Source: an uncultured Tenacibaculum sp.
Lineage (GTDB): Bacteria; Bacteroidota; Bacteroidia; Flavobacteriales; Flavobacteriaceae
DNA length: 64,000 bases
Reading direction: 5' to 3'
Assembly: GCA_947501615.1 (NCBI GenBank)
Contig: CANMWK010000012.1
Coordinates: 1 to 64,000 of the forward strand
The notes beneath the pieces are model-generated. The model did not search any database. It was given only the letters and a program-made list of their open reading frames with translations, and was not told where the DNA came from. Shown here piece after piece: positions 44,765 through 53,565 of this stretch. Each line of letters begins with the position of its first letter. Position 1 is the first letter of the stretch. Made by a program: the position numbers and the translations under genes.

Positions 44765-45472
44765 ATGAAACTTAAAAACTATGTAGCTGCTTGTTTTATT
44801 ATACTTGCATCTGGAATAACAACAGCTCAAAACAATGTATGTACTGCACCGGAAAATGAAATTGAAGACTTAAATAGCATAGGAAAATGCGCTATTGAGA
44901 ACTTTAAGAAATCTAAAGAGAAAGAATTTGTGACGATTTCGACTAGACGAAGAGTGGTTAGAAAAAGAAATACGCCGAATATTCTAAAATTAAAGAAAGA
45001 TTTAAATGCTATTTCTAAACAAAAACAAGCTTTAGTTGCAATTAATAAAAAAGCTAAAGTTGAAGAAACTAACGTAAAAGAAGGTGCGTTAGGAGAAACA
45101 TTACTTAAGAATTTTGTGAGATTTAATCAAGTAACAGATCAGCCTGTTTTTATTACTTGTTCAGGAGATAATTCTTCAAATAATGATCTTTGTATTAAAG
45201 AAACTATATCAAACAATATTTTAGAGAATCTAATTTATCCATTCGATGCTGCTTCTGAAGGTATTGAAGGGAGAGTATGGGTGAGATTTATTGTAGATAA
45301 AGAAGGTTATGTAAAAAATATAACAACTTCTGGCCCAGAAAACGGAGAATTGTTAGAGAAAGAAGCTGAAAGATTGGTTACTTTATTGCCAAAATTCATG
45401 CCAGGGAAACAAAATAATGATTATGTAAATGTAGAATATTTTATTCCTATCGATTTTGAATTAGAAGACTAA
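44765..45472 (+). CDS. TonB C-terminal domain protein (energy transducer-like)
   Basis: A 235-aa protein with a signal peptide ending GITTAQ rather than a retained N-terminal anchor. Residues 30-120 are basic and helical. Residues 140-232 form a TonB C-terminal domain (LENLIYPFDAASEGIEGRVW, VRFIVDKEGYVKNITTSGP, FIPIDFELED). Lacking a clear TM anchor, it may be a periplasmic TonB-like protein rather than a classical transducer. The leader CAAATACCCCCAAT before the start resembles that of the gene at 43384. Confidence 0.82.
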   Translation: MKLKNYVAACFIILASGITTAQNNVCTAPENEIEDLNSIGKCAIENFKKSKEKEFVTISTRRRVVRKRNTPNILKLKKDLNAISKQKQALVAINKKAKVEETNVKEGALGETLLKNFVRFNQVTDQPVFITCSGDNSSNNDLCIKETISNNILENLIYPFDAASEGIEGRVWVRFIVDKEGYVKNITTSGPENGELLEKEAERLVTLLPKFMPGKQNNDYVNVEYFIPIDFELED

Positions 45473-45500
45473 AAAAGTTTTTGTATTACATTATGTGGAT

Positions 45501-45546
45501 AAAAAGACTAAAGGTGCAGTATTTAAACGCTGTCTTTAGTCTTTTT
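45501..45546. terminator. Bidirectional terminator between TonB-like and der genes
   Basis: Perfect 13-base arms AAAAAGACTAAAG (45501-45513) and CTTTAGTCTTTTT (45534-45546) are followed by a T run and preceded by A residues, between convergent genes. Confidence 0.92.
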
Positions 45547-45593
45547 TTATTTTTATAAATTTTTATTTATAAACTGTATTACTTTAGTTAAAA

Positions 45594-46904
45594 TTACTTC
45601 TGTCTAAAATAAATACTAATAGGCACTCCATTAAAATTATATTGCTCACGTAACTTATTTTCAACAAATCTTCGGTACGGATCTCTTATGTATTGTGGAA
45701 GGTTTGCAAAAAAAGCGAATTGAGGTGTATGCGTTGGTAATTGCATACAATATTTAATCTTTATAAACTTACCTTTAGTAGCAGGAGGAGGTGTTTGTTG
45801 CATGATCTCCAGCATGGTTTCGTTAAGTTTACTCGTTTGTATCTTACGCTTTCTGTTTTCATGAACTTCTACAGCAGTTTCTATAGCTTTAAATATTCTT
45901 TGTTTCGTTAAAGCAGAAATAAATACAATAGGAACATCAGTAAAAGGAGCAATAGTTTCACGTATTTTATTTTCAAAATCACGCATGGTATTGGTTTCTT
46001 TATCAACCAAATCCCATTTATTTACTAAAATAACAACACCTTTTCTATTCTTTTCAGCAAGCCAAAAAATCTTTTCATCTTGACCTTCAAAGCCACGAGT
46101 TGCATCTACCATAACAATAGCAATGTCACAATATTCAATGGCTCTAACTGCACGCATTACAGAGTAAAACTCTAAGTCTTCTTTAACTTTCGATTTCTTT
46201 CGAATTCCGGCAGTATCTACCAAATTGAATTCAAATCCGAAACGATTGTATTTCGTATCAATAGAATCTCTTGTAGTTCCGGCGATATTGGTTACAATGT
46301 TTCTATCTTCACCAATTAAAGCATTGATAAAAGAAGACTTTCCAGCATTTGGTCTACCTACAACAGCAAAACGAGGTAATTCGTCAATAGCTTCCTCATC
46401 TTCTATAGGTTCTGGGATTTTTTCAACAATAGCATCTAATAAATCACCAGTTCCACTTCCATTTACAGATGAAATAGTATGATATTCACCTAAACCTAAA
46501 TTATAAAACTCAACAGCATCCGCAGCACGCATCGCGTTATCTACTTTATTAACTGCAATAAATAAAGGTTTATCTACCTGACGTAAAATTTTAGCAACAG
46601 CATCATCCATAGGTGTAATACCTTGTTCAACATCTACAACAAATAAAATAATATCAGCTTCATCAATAGCCAACTGTACTTGTTTCCTAATTTCTCCTTC
46701 AAAAATATCATCTGATCCTACAATATATCCACCAGTATCAATTACAGAGAATTCTTTACCATTCCATTCTGATTTTCCGTAATGACGGTCTCTAGTTACA
46801 CCGCTTACAGAATCTACAATAGCTTCCCTTCTTTTAATTAATCTGTTGAATAAAGTAGATTTACCTACATTAGGTCTTCCTACAATGGCTACAATACTAT
46901 TCAT
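45594..46904 (-). CDS. der: Ribosome biogenesis GTPase Der (EngA)
   Basis: A 436-aa protein with two GTPase domains in tandem, each with its own P-loop: GRPNVGKS (8-15) and GRPNAGKS (about 182-189). G3 motifs are DTGG and DTAG, and G4 motifs are NKVD and NKWD. A C-terminal KH-like domain ends the protein. It is needed for 50S subunit assembly. The -7 promoter box ends four bases before the ATG, so the mRNA is probably leaderless or nearly so. Confidence 0.98.
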   Translation of the reverse strand: MNSIVAIVGRPNVGKSTLFNRLIKRREAIVDSVSGVTRDRHYGKSEWNGKEFSVIDTGGYIVGSDDIFEGEIRKQVQLAIDEADIILFVVDVEQGITPMDDAVAKILRQVDKPLFIAVNKVDNAMRAADAVEFYNLGLGEYHTISSVNGSGTGDLLDAIVEKIPEPIEDEEAIDELPRFAVVGRPNAGKSSFINALIGEDRNIVTNIAGTTRDSIDTKYNRFGFEFNLVDTAGIRKKSKVKEDLEFYSVMRAVRAIEYCDIAIVMVDATRGFEGQDEKIFWLAEKNRKGVVILVNKWDLVDKETNTMRDFENKIRETIAPFTDVPIVFISALTKQRIFKAIETAVEVHENRKRKIQTSKLNETMLEIMQQTPPPATKGKFIKIKYCMQLPTHTPQFAFFANLPQYIRDPYRRFVENKLREQYNFNGVPISIYFRQK

Positions 46905-46908
46905 GCTG

Positions 46909-46938
46909 CAAAGGTAGCGTTTCTATAAAATAAAACAA
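46909..46938 (-). promoter_or_regulatory. Promoter of der, almost on the start codon
   Basis: On the minus strand a TTG (46936-46938), 19 bases, then TACCTTTG (46909-46916) fit the Bacteroidota promoter well. Only four bases (CAGC) separate the -7 box from the der ATG, which implies an mRNA with practically no leader. The arms of the neighbouring terminator overlap the -33 position. Confidence 0.6.
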
Positions 46939-46965
46939 CTATTGAAGTGCATCAATAGTTGTTTT
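46932..46965 (-). terminator. Terminator of the choice-of-anchor gene
   Basis: Perfect 14-base arms AAAACAACTATTGA and TCAATAGTTGTTTT with a 6-base loop. It lies just downstream of the minus-strand propeller gene and separates it from der. Confidence 0.88.
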
Positions 46966-46987
46966 TTATAAATAGATGAATAAGTTC

Positions 46988-48547
46988 TTATTTTACATTC
47001 TGATAGATACTTACAGTTCCACTATCTTCGTTAGAAACCAGTACTAAATCTTTTCCATTAGGGCTATCTTCCGCAGGAATAACTAACAAACCTTCTGGAG
47101 CTTCATCTCCATCATGTGATAAAATTGATAAAAATGTTGGTGCAGTAGGTGTTGTGATATCATAAACTAATACTTGATCGGTACGTTCTAAACCAACAAA
47201 AAGAATATATCTTTCATTGCCAATATTTAATACTTCTACCGCTTCTGGTTCAGCACCTTTATCATCACTTCTTTTATCCTCATCGTTAAATCTAGCTGGA
47301 GTTAATTCTAACGTTTTACGAGCAATGCTGTTACCACTATCGTAAACTAAAGTTCCGTTTTCAGACCAAATGCTAAAAGAACGAGCTCCGTAAGAGTATA
47401 ACTTATCATAATCGCCATCGCCATCAGTATCACCTAAATCTAATGCGATTTTTAATCTACCTAATTCTTCTTCTTTTTGTAAATCAGCTGCATTAGGAAA
47501 AGCAGTTGGATCTAAATCGATTTTCTTGATTCTCTTTTCGTTTACAAAAACATCTTCGTCGTCATCTTCTGTATCTGTTCCTTTATCATCAATATATTCT
47601 CTTGCATCACCTTCATTTGCTGAAATAACATAACCAACTCCATTAATATTTACATAAGTAATAGCATCTGGTTGATACATTCCATATACTGGAACGTTTC
47701 TTAATTCTGTTTTTCCATCTTCATTACTAGGATCGATTTCATTTCCTGCTTGGTTGTAATCTTTAAAACCTAAAGGATAAATAGCTTCAATAGTTTTAGT
47801 AGTTAAATTTACTTTAGCCATTCCGTTATTTTCTTGTAAAGACACCCAAGCCGTTTTAGAATCGTCTGAAATAGCGATATATTCTGGTTCTACATCCTGA
47901 GCAAGATTTGCACCAGGACCAAATACTCTAAAGCCATTTGCTTCTAAAGAAGCTTCTTGACCATTAAAAGCATTGAAATCTAAAGTAGTTACTTGTCCGT
48001 TTTCAATTTCAATAATACTAATACTACCTTCAGGGTCATTTGTATACAAAGCATTAGGTTCTCCTTCATTAGCACAAACTAATAATTTCCCGTCTTTAGA
48101 AAAAGTAACCATATCTGGTAATGCTCCAACATTGTAAGTACTCATTAAGGCATTACTTTCTGCATTATATAGGGCAATTTTTCCATTATTCTGTTTTACT
48201 TCATCTTCTAAAGCAATTGCTATTTTTCCGTCGTAAGCAGTAATGCTGTTAGGAGCACCACTCATAACTGGAATAGAAGAAACTTGTTGAGGTGCAACTA
48301 AATTTTCAATATTATAAACAGAAATCTCCTTAGCTTCAGCATTTACAACAAATAACTTTTTTGTTTTTTTATCGTATGCTGAAATTTCAGCAGCACCTTC
48401 ACCACCAACACTAATGGTGCTTAAATATTGAAAATTTACAGTTGTGTCAACTGGAGTAGGAGGTGGATCAGAAATTGTATCATTGTCGCAACTTACTAAA
48501 TTTAGGGTTAACACCAATAATAATAAAGTTTTAAATAAATTTTTCAT
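46988..48547 (-). CDS. Choice-of-anchor I family beta-propeller lipoprotein
   Basis: A 519-aa lipoprotein (signal with lipobox LNLVSC). The body is a propeller with repeats such as KLFVVNAEAKEISVYNIENL, GKLLVCANEGEPN and ISANEGDAREY, characteristic of choice-of-anchor I (alkaline phosphatase/phytase-like) proteins. Acidic DGDGD loops suggest calcium binding. It is probably surface or periplasmic. Enzymatic activity is not evident. The frame is open six codons upstream, but MKNLFKTLLL is the signal start. Confidence 0.88.
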   Translation of the reverse strand: MKNLFKTLLLLVLTLNLVSCDNDTISDPPPTPVDTTVNFQYLSTISVGGEGAAEISAYDKKTKKLFVVNAEAKEISVYNIENLVAPQQVSSIPVMSGAPNSITAYDGKIAIALEDEVKQNNGKIALYNAESNALMSTYNVGALPDMVTFSKDGKLLVCANEGEPNALYTNDPEGSISIIEIENGQVTTLDFNAFNGQEASLEANGFRVFGPGANLAQDVEPEYIAISDDSKTAWVSLQENNGMAKVNLTTKTIEAIYPLGFKDYNQAGNEIDPSNEDGKTELRNVPVYGMYQPDAITYVNINGVGYVISANEGDAREYIDDKGTDTEDDDEDVFVNEKRIKKIDLDPTAFPNAADLQKEEELGRLKIALDLGDTDGDGDYDKLYSYGARSFSIWSENGTLVYDSGNSIARKTLELTPARFNDEDKRSDDKGAEPEAVEVLNIGNERYILFVGLERTDQVLVYDITTPTAPTFLSILSHDGDEAPEGLLVIPAEDSPNGKDLVLVSNEDSGTVSIYQNVK

Positions 48548-48639
48548 GATTGATAATTTTGACAAAACTTATTTTAAAACTTTACTTAAAAGTTATGCGA
48601 AGTAAAAGTGTTTGTTAGGTTAAGCTTAATAATGTTAAA

Positions 48640-49521
48640 TTATTCTTTATAACCAAACCTTCTTAATTGCTTATCGTTTGAACGCCAGTTTTTATTCACC
48701 TTAACATATAGATCTAGGAAAATCTTTTTATCAAAGAAATGTTGTAAACTTTTTCGAGCTTCTGTACCAACACGTTTAATTGCTGTTCCTCGATGCCCAA
48801 TAATGATTCCTTTCTGAGTTTCTCTTTCTACCATAATAACAGCTCTAATTTTTATAATATTAGGCTCTTCCACAAAACTTTCAGTTTCTACTTCTACAGC
48901 ATAAGGAATTTCTTTTTTATAATGTTGTAAGATTTTTTCTCGAATAGTTTCGTTTACGAAGAAACGTTCAGGTTTATCTGTTAATTGATCTTTAGGATAA
49001 AAAGGAGGAGAGTCTGGTAATAACTCAATGATTTTATAAAAAACAGTTTCTACATTAAATTTTTCTAAAGCTGAAATTACGTAAACAAATGAATTTGGAA
49101 CTTTCTTTCTCCAGTATTCAATTTTTTCTTGTACTTGTTCTTGACTAGAAATATCAATTTTATTCAATAATAGAATCACTGGAATTTTACTATTGATAAT
49201 TTTATTAAAGAAAGCTTCGTTTTTTAATTCCTTTTCACCAACTTCAACCATATAGATTAATACATCGGCGTCATCAAAAGCAGCTTTTACAAAATCCATC
49301 ATAGAATCTTGTAGTTCATAAGCAGGTTTTATAATACCAGGAGTATCAGAAAAGACGATTTGATAATCTTCACCATTAACAATACCTAAAATACGATGTC
49401 TGGTAGTCTGAGCTTTAGAAGTTATGATGGAAAGTTTCTCACCAACCAATGCGTTCATTAAGGTTGATTTTCCAACATTTGGGTTTCCAATAATGTTTAC
49501 AAATCCTGCTTTATGTGTCAT
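48640..49521 (-). CDS. era: GTPase Era
   Basis: A 293-aa Ras-like GTPase that binds the 3' end of 16S rRNA in 30S maturation. It has G1 GNPNVGKS (12-19), G3 DTPG near 59, G4 NKID near 121, and a C-terminal KH domain with IIGHRGTAIKRVG. The length is standard. A TACCTTTG box ends five bases before the ATG, as seen for der. Confidence 0.98.
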   Translation of the reverse strand: MTHKAGFVNIIGNPNVGKSTLMNALVGEKLSIITSKAQTTRHRILGIVNGEDYQIVFSDTPGIIKPAYELQDSMMDFVKAAFDDADVLIYMVEVGEKELKNEAFFNKIINSKIPVILLLNKIDISSQEQVQEKIEYWRKKVPNSFVYVISALEKFNVETVFYKIIELLPDSPPFYPKDQLTDKPERFFVNETIREKILQHYKKEIPYAVEVETESFVEEPNIIKIRAVIMVERETQKGIIIGHRGTAIKRVGTEARKSLQHFFDKKIFLDLYVKVNKNWRSNDKQLRRFGYKE

Positions 49522-49526
49522 GCAGG

Positions 49527-49534
49527 CAAAGGTA
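49527..49534 (-). promoter_or_regulatory. -7 promoter element of era, next to the start codon
   Basis: The minus strand reads TACCTTTG, then CCTGC, then the era ATG. It is identical in the -7 octamer and nearly identical in position to the der promoter. The -33 region is less clear. Confidence 0.5.
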
Positions 49535-49598
49535 AGTGTTTTTTAGCGTGAAGATTAGAATGTGTAAAATACTTTTTTTAAAAAAAAGTGTAATTAAA

Positions 49599-49631
49599 TT
49601 TGGATAGATAAGAAAAAAGTATGTATCTTTG
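49599..49631 (+). promoter_or_regulatory. Promoter of initiator tRNA gene
   Basis: TTTG (49599-49602), a 21-base spacer and TATCTTTG (49624-49631) form a full match to the Bacteroidota -33/-7 promoter. The predicted start is just before the tRNA at 49643. Confidence 0.8.
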
Positions 49632-49642
49632 CCGTCCAATAT

Positions 49643-49715
49643 CGCGGGATAGAGCAGTAGGCAGCTCGTCGGGCTCATAACCCGAAGGTCACAGGTTCGA
49701 GTCCTGTTCCCGCTA
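49643..49715 (+). tRNA. Initiator tRNA-fMet (CAT)
   Basis: A 73-base cloverleaf without encoded CCA. The acceptor stem is CGCGGGA / TCCCGCT with the first pair mismatched (C1-T72). The D stem is GAGC/GCTC and the anticodon loop is CTCATAA. The anticodon stem has three consecutive G-C pairs (GGG/CCC), the mark of initiator tRNAs together with the unpaired position 1-72. The T arm is ACAGG TTCGAGT CCTGT. It is the probable insertion site of the element that begins immediately downstream. Confidence 0.93.
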
Positions 49716-49722
49716 CTAGCAT

Positions 49723-49774
49723 AGCTCATTGATAAGCAGGTTTTTAAAACCTTTTTCAATGAGCTTTTTTTTTG
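49723..49774 (+). terminator. tRNA terminator overlapping the integrase start
   Basis: Outer arms AGCTCATTGA (49723-49732) and TCAATGAGCT (49756-49765) and inner arms AGGTTTT / AAAACCT form a long hairpin followed by nine T residues. The integrase ATG (49759) lies in the right arm, so its first codons coincide with the hairpin and T tract. Confidence 0.8.
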
Positions 49775-51039
49775 ATATATTACAAACCGCATACGCTAGC
49801 GCATACAAAGACGGTTTGAAGAAAAAATACAACACACCAAAAATATATCATGGAGGAAAGACTTTTGATCTTTCTAAAAGATGGTATGTGTATTATTCTT
49901 ACGCGCATCCGCAACTTAAAAATAAAGATGGTAGTCCAGTAATGGTTCGACAACCTCCTTTAACCATGAGTATCAATAGAGATTATAAAACCAAAGAAGA
50001 AAGATTGTATCATCTTGGGGTGCTTAGAGAGGTGGTGTTAGAGTTGCTTAAAGATGGTTACTCTCCTTACAAAAATAATTTTCAGCTTACTAGCGAATCT
50101 TTACAATACAGAGCAAATGATGCTTTGGATCATGCTTTAGATTTAAAAAATAGTACGCTTTCTGATACATCGAAAGCTGATTATAAAAGTAGGTGTAATC
50201 AATTCAAAAAGTACTTGGAGCAAAATCATCTGGCTGATCAAAGTATATTAAGTGTAACGAGGCAAGTAGTTAATACATATCTTGAAAGTATCGTAAAGAA
50301 AAGCAGTGCTAGAAATAGAAATAATACACGTATTGTTTTAAGTGCTTTATTTGGAGAATTAGCGGATAGTGAGATTATTCCAAAGAATGTGGTAGAAAAC
50401 ATAAAGGTTCTTGATACAAAATCTACTAGTCATAATACTTACCCTTTAGAGGTTTTAGAGGGACTTTTTATTTACATGAAAGAAAATGATCCTTTACTAC
50501 TATTGTTTGTAAAATTTGTGTCTTATAATTTTTTGCGTCCAATTGAGGTTTGTCGTTTGAAAATTAAAGATATAGTGCTATCACAAAAACTACTAATGGT
50601 CCAAACCAAGAATAAAAAGAAAGGAAGAAAGACCAAAATAATACCTAATATTGTTATAGATGAAATCAAGAATTTTGATTTTTCTATACAGGAATATTTT
50701 TTATTCACACCAACAGGTATTGGCAAATGGGAAGCTAAAGAAACCAGTAGAAGAGATTATTTTACCACAAGATTCCGAAAGGTGAAAAAACGCTATAATG
50801 AACACCTAAAAAAAGAAGGTAAATCAATTCAATTAGGTAGTGAATATACAGTGTATTCTTTTAGGCATACTTTTATAACGTTGTTGTTTAGGAAATTGAG
50901 AAAAGAGTTTAGTTATACTGAAACTTGTGATCAACTAATGTTAATTACAGGGCATTCTACATTAAAAGCACTTAAAGAATATTTAAAAGATATTGATGCT
51001 GAACTTCCAGAAGATTATAGCGGGTTGTTGGTGATTTAA
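49759..51039 (+). CDS. Tyrosine recombinase / integrase
   Basis: A 426-aa integrase of the phage-integrase (XerC-like) fold. It has an N-terminal arm region (PKIYHGGKTFDLSKRWYVYY), a SAM-like core-binding domain (about 130-225), and a catalytic domain with Arg in RPIEVCRLK (about 259), RHTF (about 370), GHSTLKALKEYL (about 398) and the likely nucleophile Tyr in EYL. It lies directly downstream of tRNA-fMet, the usual place for an element that targets a tRNA 3' end. The frame is open ten codons upstream, inside the tRNA terminator hairpin. Confidence 0.9.
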   Translation: MSFFFDILQTAYASAYKDGLKKKYNTPKIYHGGKTFDLSKRWYVYYSYAHPQLKNKDGSPVMVRQPPLTMSINRDYKTKEERLYHLGVLREVVLELLKDGYSPYKNNFQLTSESLQYRANDALDHALDLKNSTLSDTSKADYKSRCNQFKKYLEQNHLADQSILSVTRQVVNTYLESIVKKSSARNRNNTRIVLSALFGELADSEIIPKNVVENIKVLDTKSTSHNTYPLEVLEGLFIYMKENDPLLLLFVKFVSYNFLRPIEVCRLKIKDIVLSQKLLMVQTKNKKKGRKTKIIPNIVIDEIKNFDFSIQEYFLFTPTGIGKWEAKETSRRDYFTTRFRKVKKRYNEHLKKEGKSIQLGSEYTVYSFRHTFITLLFRKLRKEFSYTETCDQLMLITGHSTLKALKEYLKDIDAELPEDYSGLLVI

Positions 51040-51053
51040 AACGGATTTGTACT

Positions 51054-51254
51054 TTATTTTTTATTGAGATATAAGTTGCCTCTAGAAAGAATAAGACTTC
51101 TATAGTGATTCTTTAACCTTTGTTTCTTAGTCATAGGTTTTAGGGTCTTTTTAAGAGTAGACTTATCCTTTTTCTGTTTTAGAATAGTTTCTAAATCTTC
51201 TATGGATAAACCCTCTAATAAAGCATTTAATATTTTATCACTGGTTAAACTCAC
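51054..51254 (-). CDS. Small hypothetical protein of the element
   Basis: A 66-aa basic, helical protein (DKILNALLEGLSIEDLETIL, then KPMTKKQRLKNHYRSLI). It is convergent with the integrase gene, with 14 bases between them. No domain is recognised. The lysine-rich second half could bind nucleic acid, which would suit an excision or regulatory factor, but this is a guess. Confidence 0.5.
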   Translation of the reverse strand: MSLTSDKILNALLEGLSIEDLETILKQKKDKSTLKKTLKPMTKKQRLKNHYRSLILSRGNLYLNKK

Positions 51255-51304
51255 TATTATTTTACCTCTTTATATTGTTGTAAAATAAGTGAGAAACTAT
51301 CCTG

Positions 51305-51323
51305 TAGATTTAAACTAAATCTA
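51305..51323. promoter_or_regulatory. Operator-like inverted repeat
   Basis: TAGATTTA and TAAATCTA are perfect 8-base arms around AAC, 51 bases upstream of the small minus-strand gene and downstream of the AraC-type gene. It could bind a regulator of the small gene. No T tract follows on either strand, so termination is less likely. Confidence 0.4.
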
Positions 51324-51398
51324 GGTGACTGTAAATAACCTTACTTGTCATATAATGGCAGTCAGTGTAGCCGTAAAAATAGGATTAAATTATTGAAT

Positions 51399-52325
51399 TT
51401 ACTTAGCATTTTCTTTAAATTCAAGTAACATACCTTTGTAAAGCCAATTAAACTCTACTGTTACTTTTTTTTCTTTAACAATGCAGTGTAACATAATATC
51501 TAATGGCTGTGCTGCTACATTTTCAAATTCTTTGACGAATTTTAGTACTTCTTTCAATCCTTGATCTACTACAAGTTCATATTGCCCATTTTTAAGTTTA
51601 AGTGAACTAATATTAAAAAAGAAGTTCAATAAAAAAAACACTGATAACATTTCATCATATCTCATTGTAAATTCATTAAAACCATTAATTAAAGTGTTAT
51701 ATTCTAAAATTACACTCATAACTATGGCTTCTTGTGAATCAATGTTTTCGTAAGTTTTTTTATCCACAATTAAGCCGTCATATTTTTTTAAGAATTCTAA
51801 TAGTTTTCTAGAGTCTAAATTTAGGTCAAAAATGTCTGCTGGCTTTGAAGTGTTTGGATTTGTCGTAATTGTCTTTAATATTTTCTCACCATCTAGTCCT
51901 CCTAAAAGCATCATAAAATTATCCAAGCTTAATTTGTACTTAAATTCGTCTAATTGTATCATTAGATTACTAATTTTCATATGTTTTTCAAATTCAAAAT
52001 TTTTCTGTTTAATTTTTTTAACATCAATATTTATTTTAGTTCTTATAAGATTAGATAAAGCTTCTGGTGTATATCCATAATCATAGGCTGTATCTTTTAA
52101 TGTATTACCCTTTTTTATACTTTCTACACAGCACAGTAGTCTAAATCTCTCGGCTATTTCAAAGGGTGTATATTTCGAATATTCTTTAAATATTCTATCA
52201 AAGTGTCTTTTACTATAAGGGACTACATCGTTTATAGTTGAAGGTTTAATTTTTCCCTTTTCCGGGACATCATGATTTTTTATAAAATCTATAAATTTTG
52301 AAACTATTTCGTCTTTGTTATCCAT
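51399..52325 (-). CDS. AraC-type HTH regulator of the element
   Basis: A 308-aa protein with the AraC-type double helix-turn-helix at the N-terminus (about 22-105: VPYSKRHFDRIFKEYSKYTP, then LKDTAYDYGYTPEALSN), the reverse of the usual C-terminal position. The remaining 200 residues are helical, of unknown fold, and could bind a ligand or partner. It faces away from the hairpin-rich intergenic region and the rightward small genes, so it may control element functions. Confidence 0.72.
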   Translation of the reverse strand: MDNKDEIVSKFIDFIKNHDVPEKGKIKPSTINDVVPYSKRHFDRIFKEYSKYTPFEIAERFRLLCCVESIKKGNTLKDTAYDYGYTPEALSNLIRTKINIDVKKIKQKNFEFEKHMKISNLMIQLDEFKYKLSLDNFMMLLGGLDGEKILKTITTNPNTSKPADIFDLNLDSRKLLEFLKKYDGLIVDKKTYENIDSQEAIVMSVILEYNTLINGFNEFTMRYDEMLSVFFLLNFFFNISSLKLKNGQYELVVDQGLKEVLKFVKEFENVAAQPLDIMLHCIVKEKKVTVEFNWLYKGMLLEFKENAK

Positions 52326-52900
52326 AGTACAATTTTATTGACTTTAAAATTAAACAAGACAATCTATATGGACATTTTTTAAAAAATAGTCCTAAGGAAA
52401 GTTGTTAGGATTATCTCTTACAATTGTAGTATTAGAACATCCAATCTTAAATTTTCTTCACTGAATTAGCAACAAATTCTTCTTGAGCCTTTGTCACCAA
52501 TTCTTAAAAATTCAAGATTGGACTAATACATTTTAAGGGGTTAATAATAAATGAAGCCTTTATCGTTTTTCGGGACAGCGAAAAACGGGTAGGATATAAG
52601 CATTTCTAATTTGAAATCTTTTGCTTATATCGCTTAACTCACCGTACACGATAACACAAAACCCTTCAAAAGAACTGCTAAATATCCTAATAGAACTTGT
52701 CAAGACTATACAAGTTTTCTAAAGAAATGAGGTATCTACTTCCTTGAAAATACAAGTATTTTACTACGTCGCAAACACTCCTAATTTCTCTAGAAAAGTC
52801 TTGACAAAACCTACTTCATTTATTGTGCTATGCACGCAAGAAACAAACAAACACCCCTTAAAATTTAATGAAAGGGTTTGAAATTCTTAAAACGTGAATT
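52326..52900. other. Hairpin-rich intergenic region of the element (possible oriT or control region)
   Basis: About 575 bases with no credible gene and at least four inverted repeats. They are TCCAATCTT near 52440 with AAGATTGGA (52514-52522); CGTTTTTCG / CGAAAAACG (52564-52587, loop GGACAG); GATATAAGCA / TGCTTATATC (52593-52631); and a long imperfect pair TTGTCAAGACT..TTTTCTAAAGAAAT (52697-52728) with ATTTCTCTAGAAAAGTCTTG (52784-52803). The last pair differs by a 7-base insertion. Such clusters occur at transfer origins, regulatory RNAs or recombination sites. Confidence 0.5.
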
Positions 52901-53119
52901 ATGGTATCATTGAAAACATTAAAAGAATACGACTTCAACAGGATAACGGATTATTACGAGTACATCCTATTGTCTATTGTAAACGGACAACGAAAACAAG
53001 CAGAAAGACTTACTAAAAAGCTATCTACTACTCAAAAAATAGATGCTTTTGAGTATTTGGAGAATTACCCTAACAAAGCAGCTTTAGAATGCAAAACTCT
53101 CATTTTAAATAGCATTTAA
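52901..53119 (+). CDS. Small hypothetical protein (cargo gene 1)
   Basis: A 72-aa helical protein (MVSLKTLKEYDFNRITDYYE, then KQAERLTKKLSTTQKIDAFE). No TM helix or signal peptide. It opens a rightward run of small genes in the element. Its composition and ATG context look genuine. No family recognised, although short proteins of this style are common in Bacteroidota conjugative elements. Confidence 0.65.
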   Translation: MVSLKTLKEYDFNRITDYYEYILLSIVNGQRKQAERLTKKLSTTQKIDAFEYLENYPNKAALECKTLILNSI

Positions 53120-53149
53120 CCTTACTAGTACAACTTGAAAAATCATACA

Positions 53150-53554
53150 ATGAAAATTCTAAATAAAACAGCCACTAATATCTTTTTAAGGTTAGTAGCA
53201 TTAGCCAAAGAAAATAACGGATATGTAAAGCTAGATAATAAAAAAGGAGTTATGCCTTTAATTGTCGAGAAAGTTGAGGAGATAGAGAATTATGAAATAT
53301 ACTCCCTTGCTCATTATGGTGCACAAAATGGAGATTTAATGGCAGACCCTGAAATGTGTTTCCTTTTAGCCCAAAATGACAAAGACACCATAGTAATGCC
53401 TTACAGTTTTCGTAACGATTATATGGGCATAGACCAAATAGACTTATTTATTGAGAATGGAAAGATAAAAGGGATTAGGCATAAGGCAGTAGCTAAGAAT
53501 GTTGCCTTTGCTAATATATGGCTTAAGAACATACAAAATCAACAACTAATTTAA
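53150..53554 (+). CDS. DUF6908-like hypothetical protein (cargo gene 2)
   Basis: A 134-aa cytoplasmic protein. The block YSLAHYGAQNGDLMADPEMC, followed by DTIVMPYSFRNDYMG, resembles the conserved LAHYxxQNGDLMADPEM segment of DUF6908 proteins of mobile elements. I recall this family only by pattern. The frame is open five codons upstream to a TTG, but MKILNKTA is the natural start. It follows cargo gene 1 by 30 bases. Confidence 0.65.
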   Translation: MKILNKTATNIFLRLVALAKENNGYVKLDNKKGVMPLIVEKVEEIENYEIYSLAHYGAQNGDLMADPEMCFLLAQNDKDTIVMPYSFRNDYMGIDQIDLFIENGKIKGIRHKAVAKNVAFANIWLKNIQNQQLI

Positions 53555-53565
53555 AATCAAAATGT

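Noticed and set aside
49511..49792. 93-codon minus-strand protein containing GNRTRTCDLRVMSP
   Set aside because: This phrase is a well-known false product of reading a tRNA gene backwards; the frame covers the tRNA-fMet gene and the start of the integrase.
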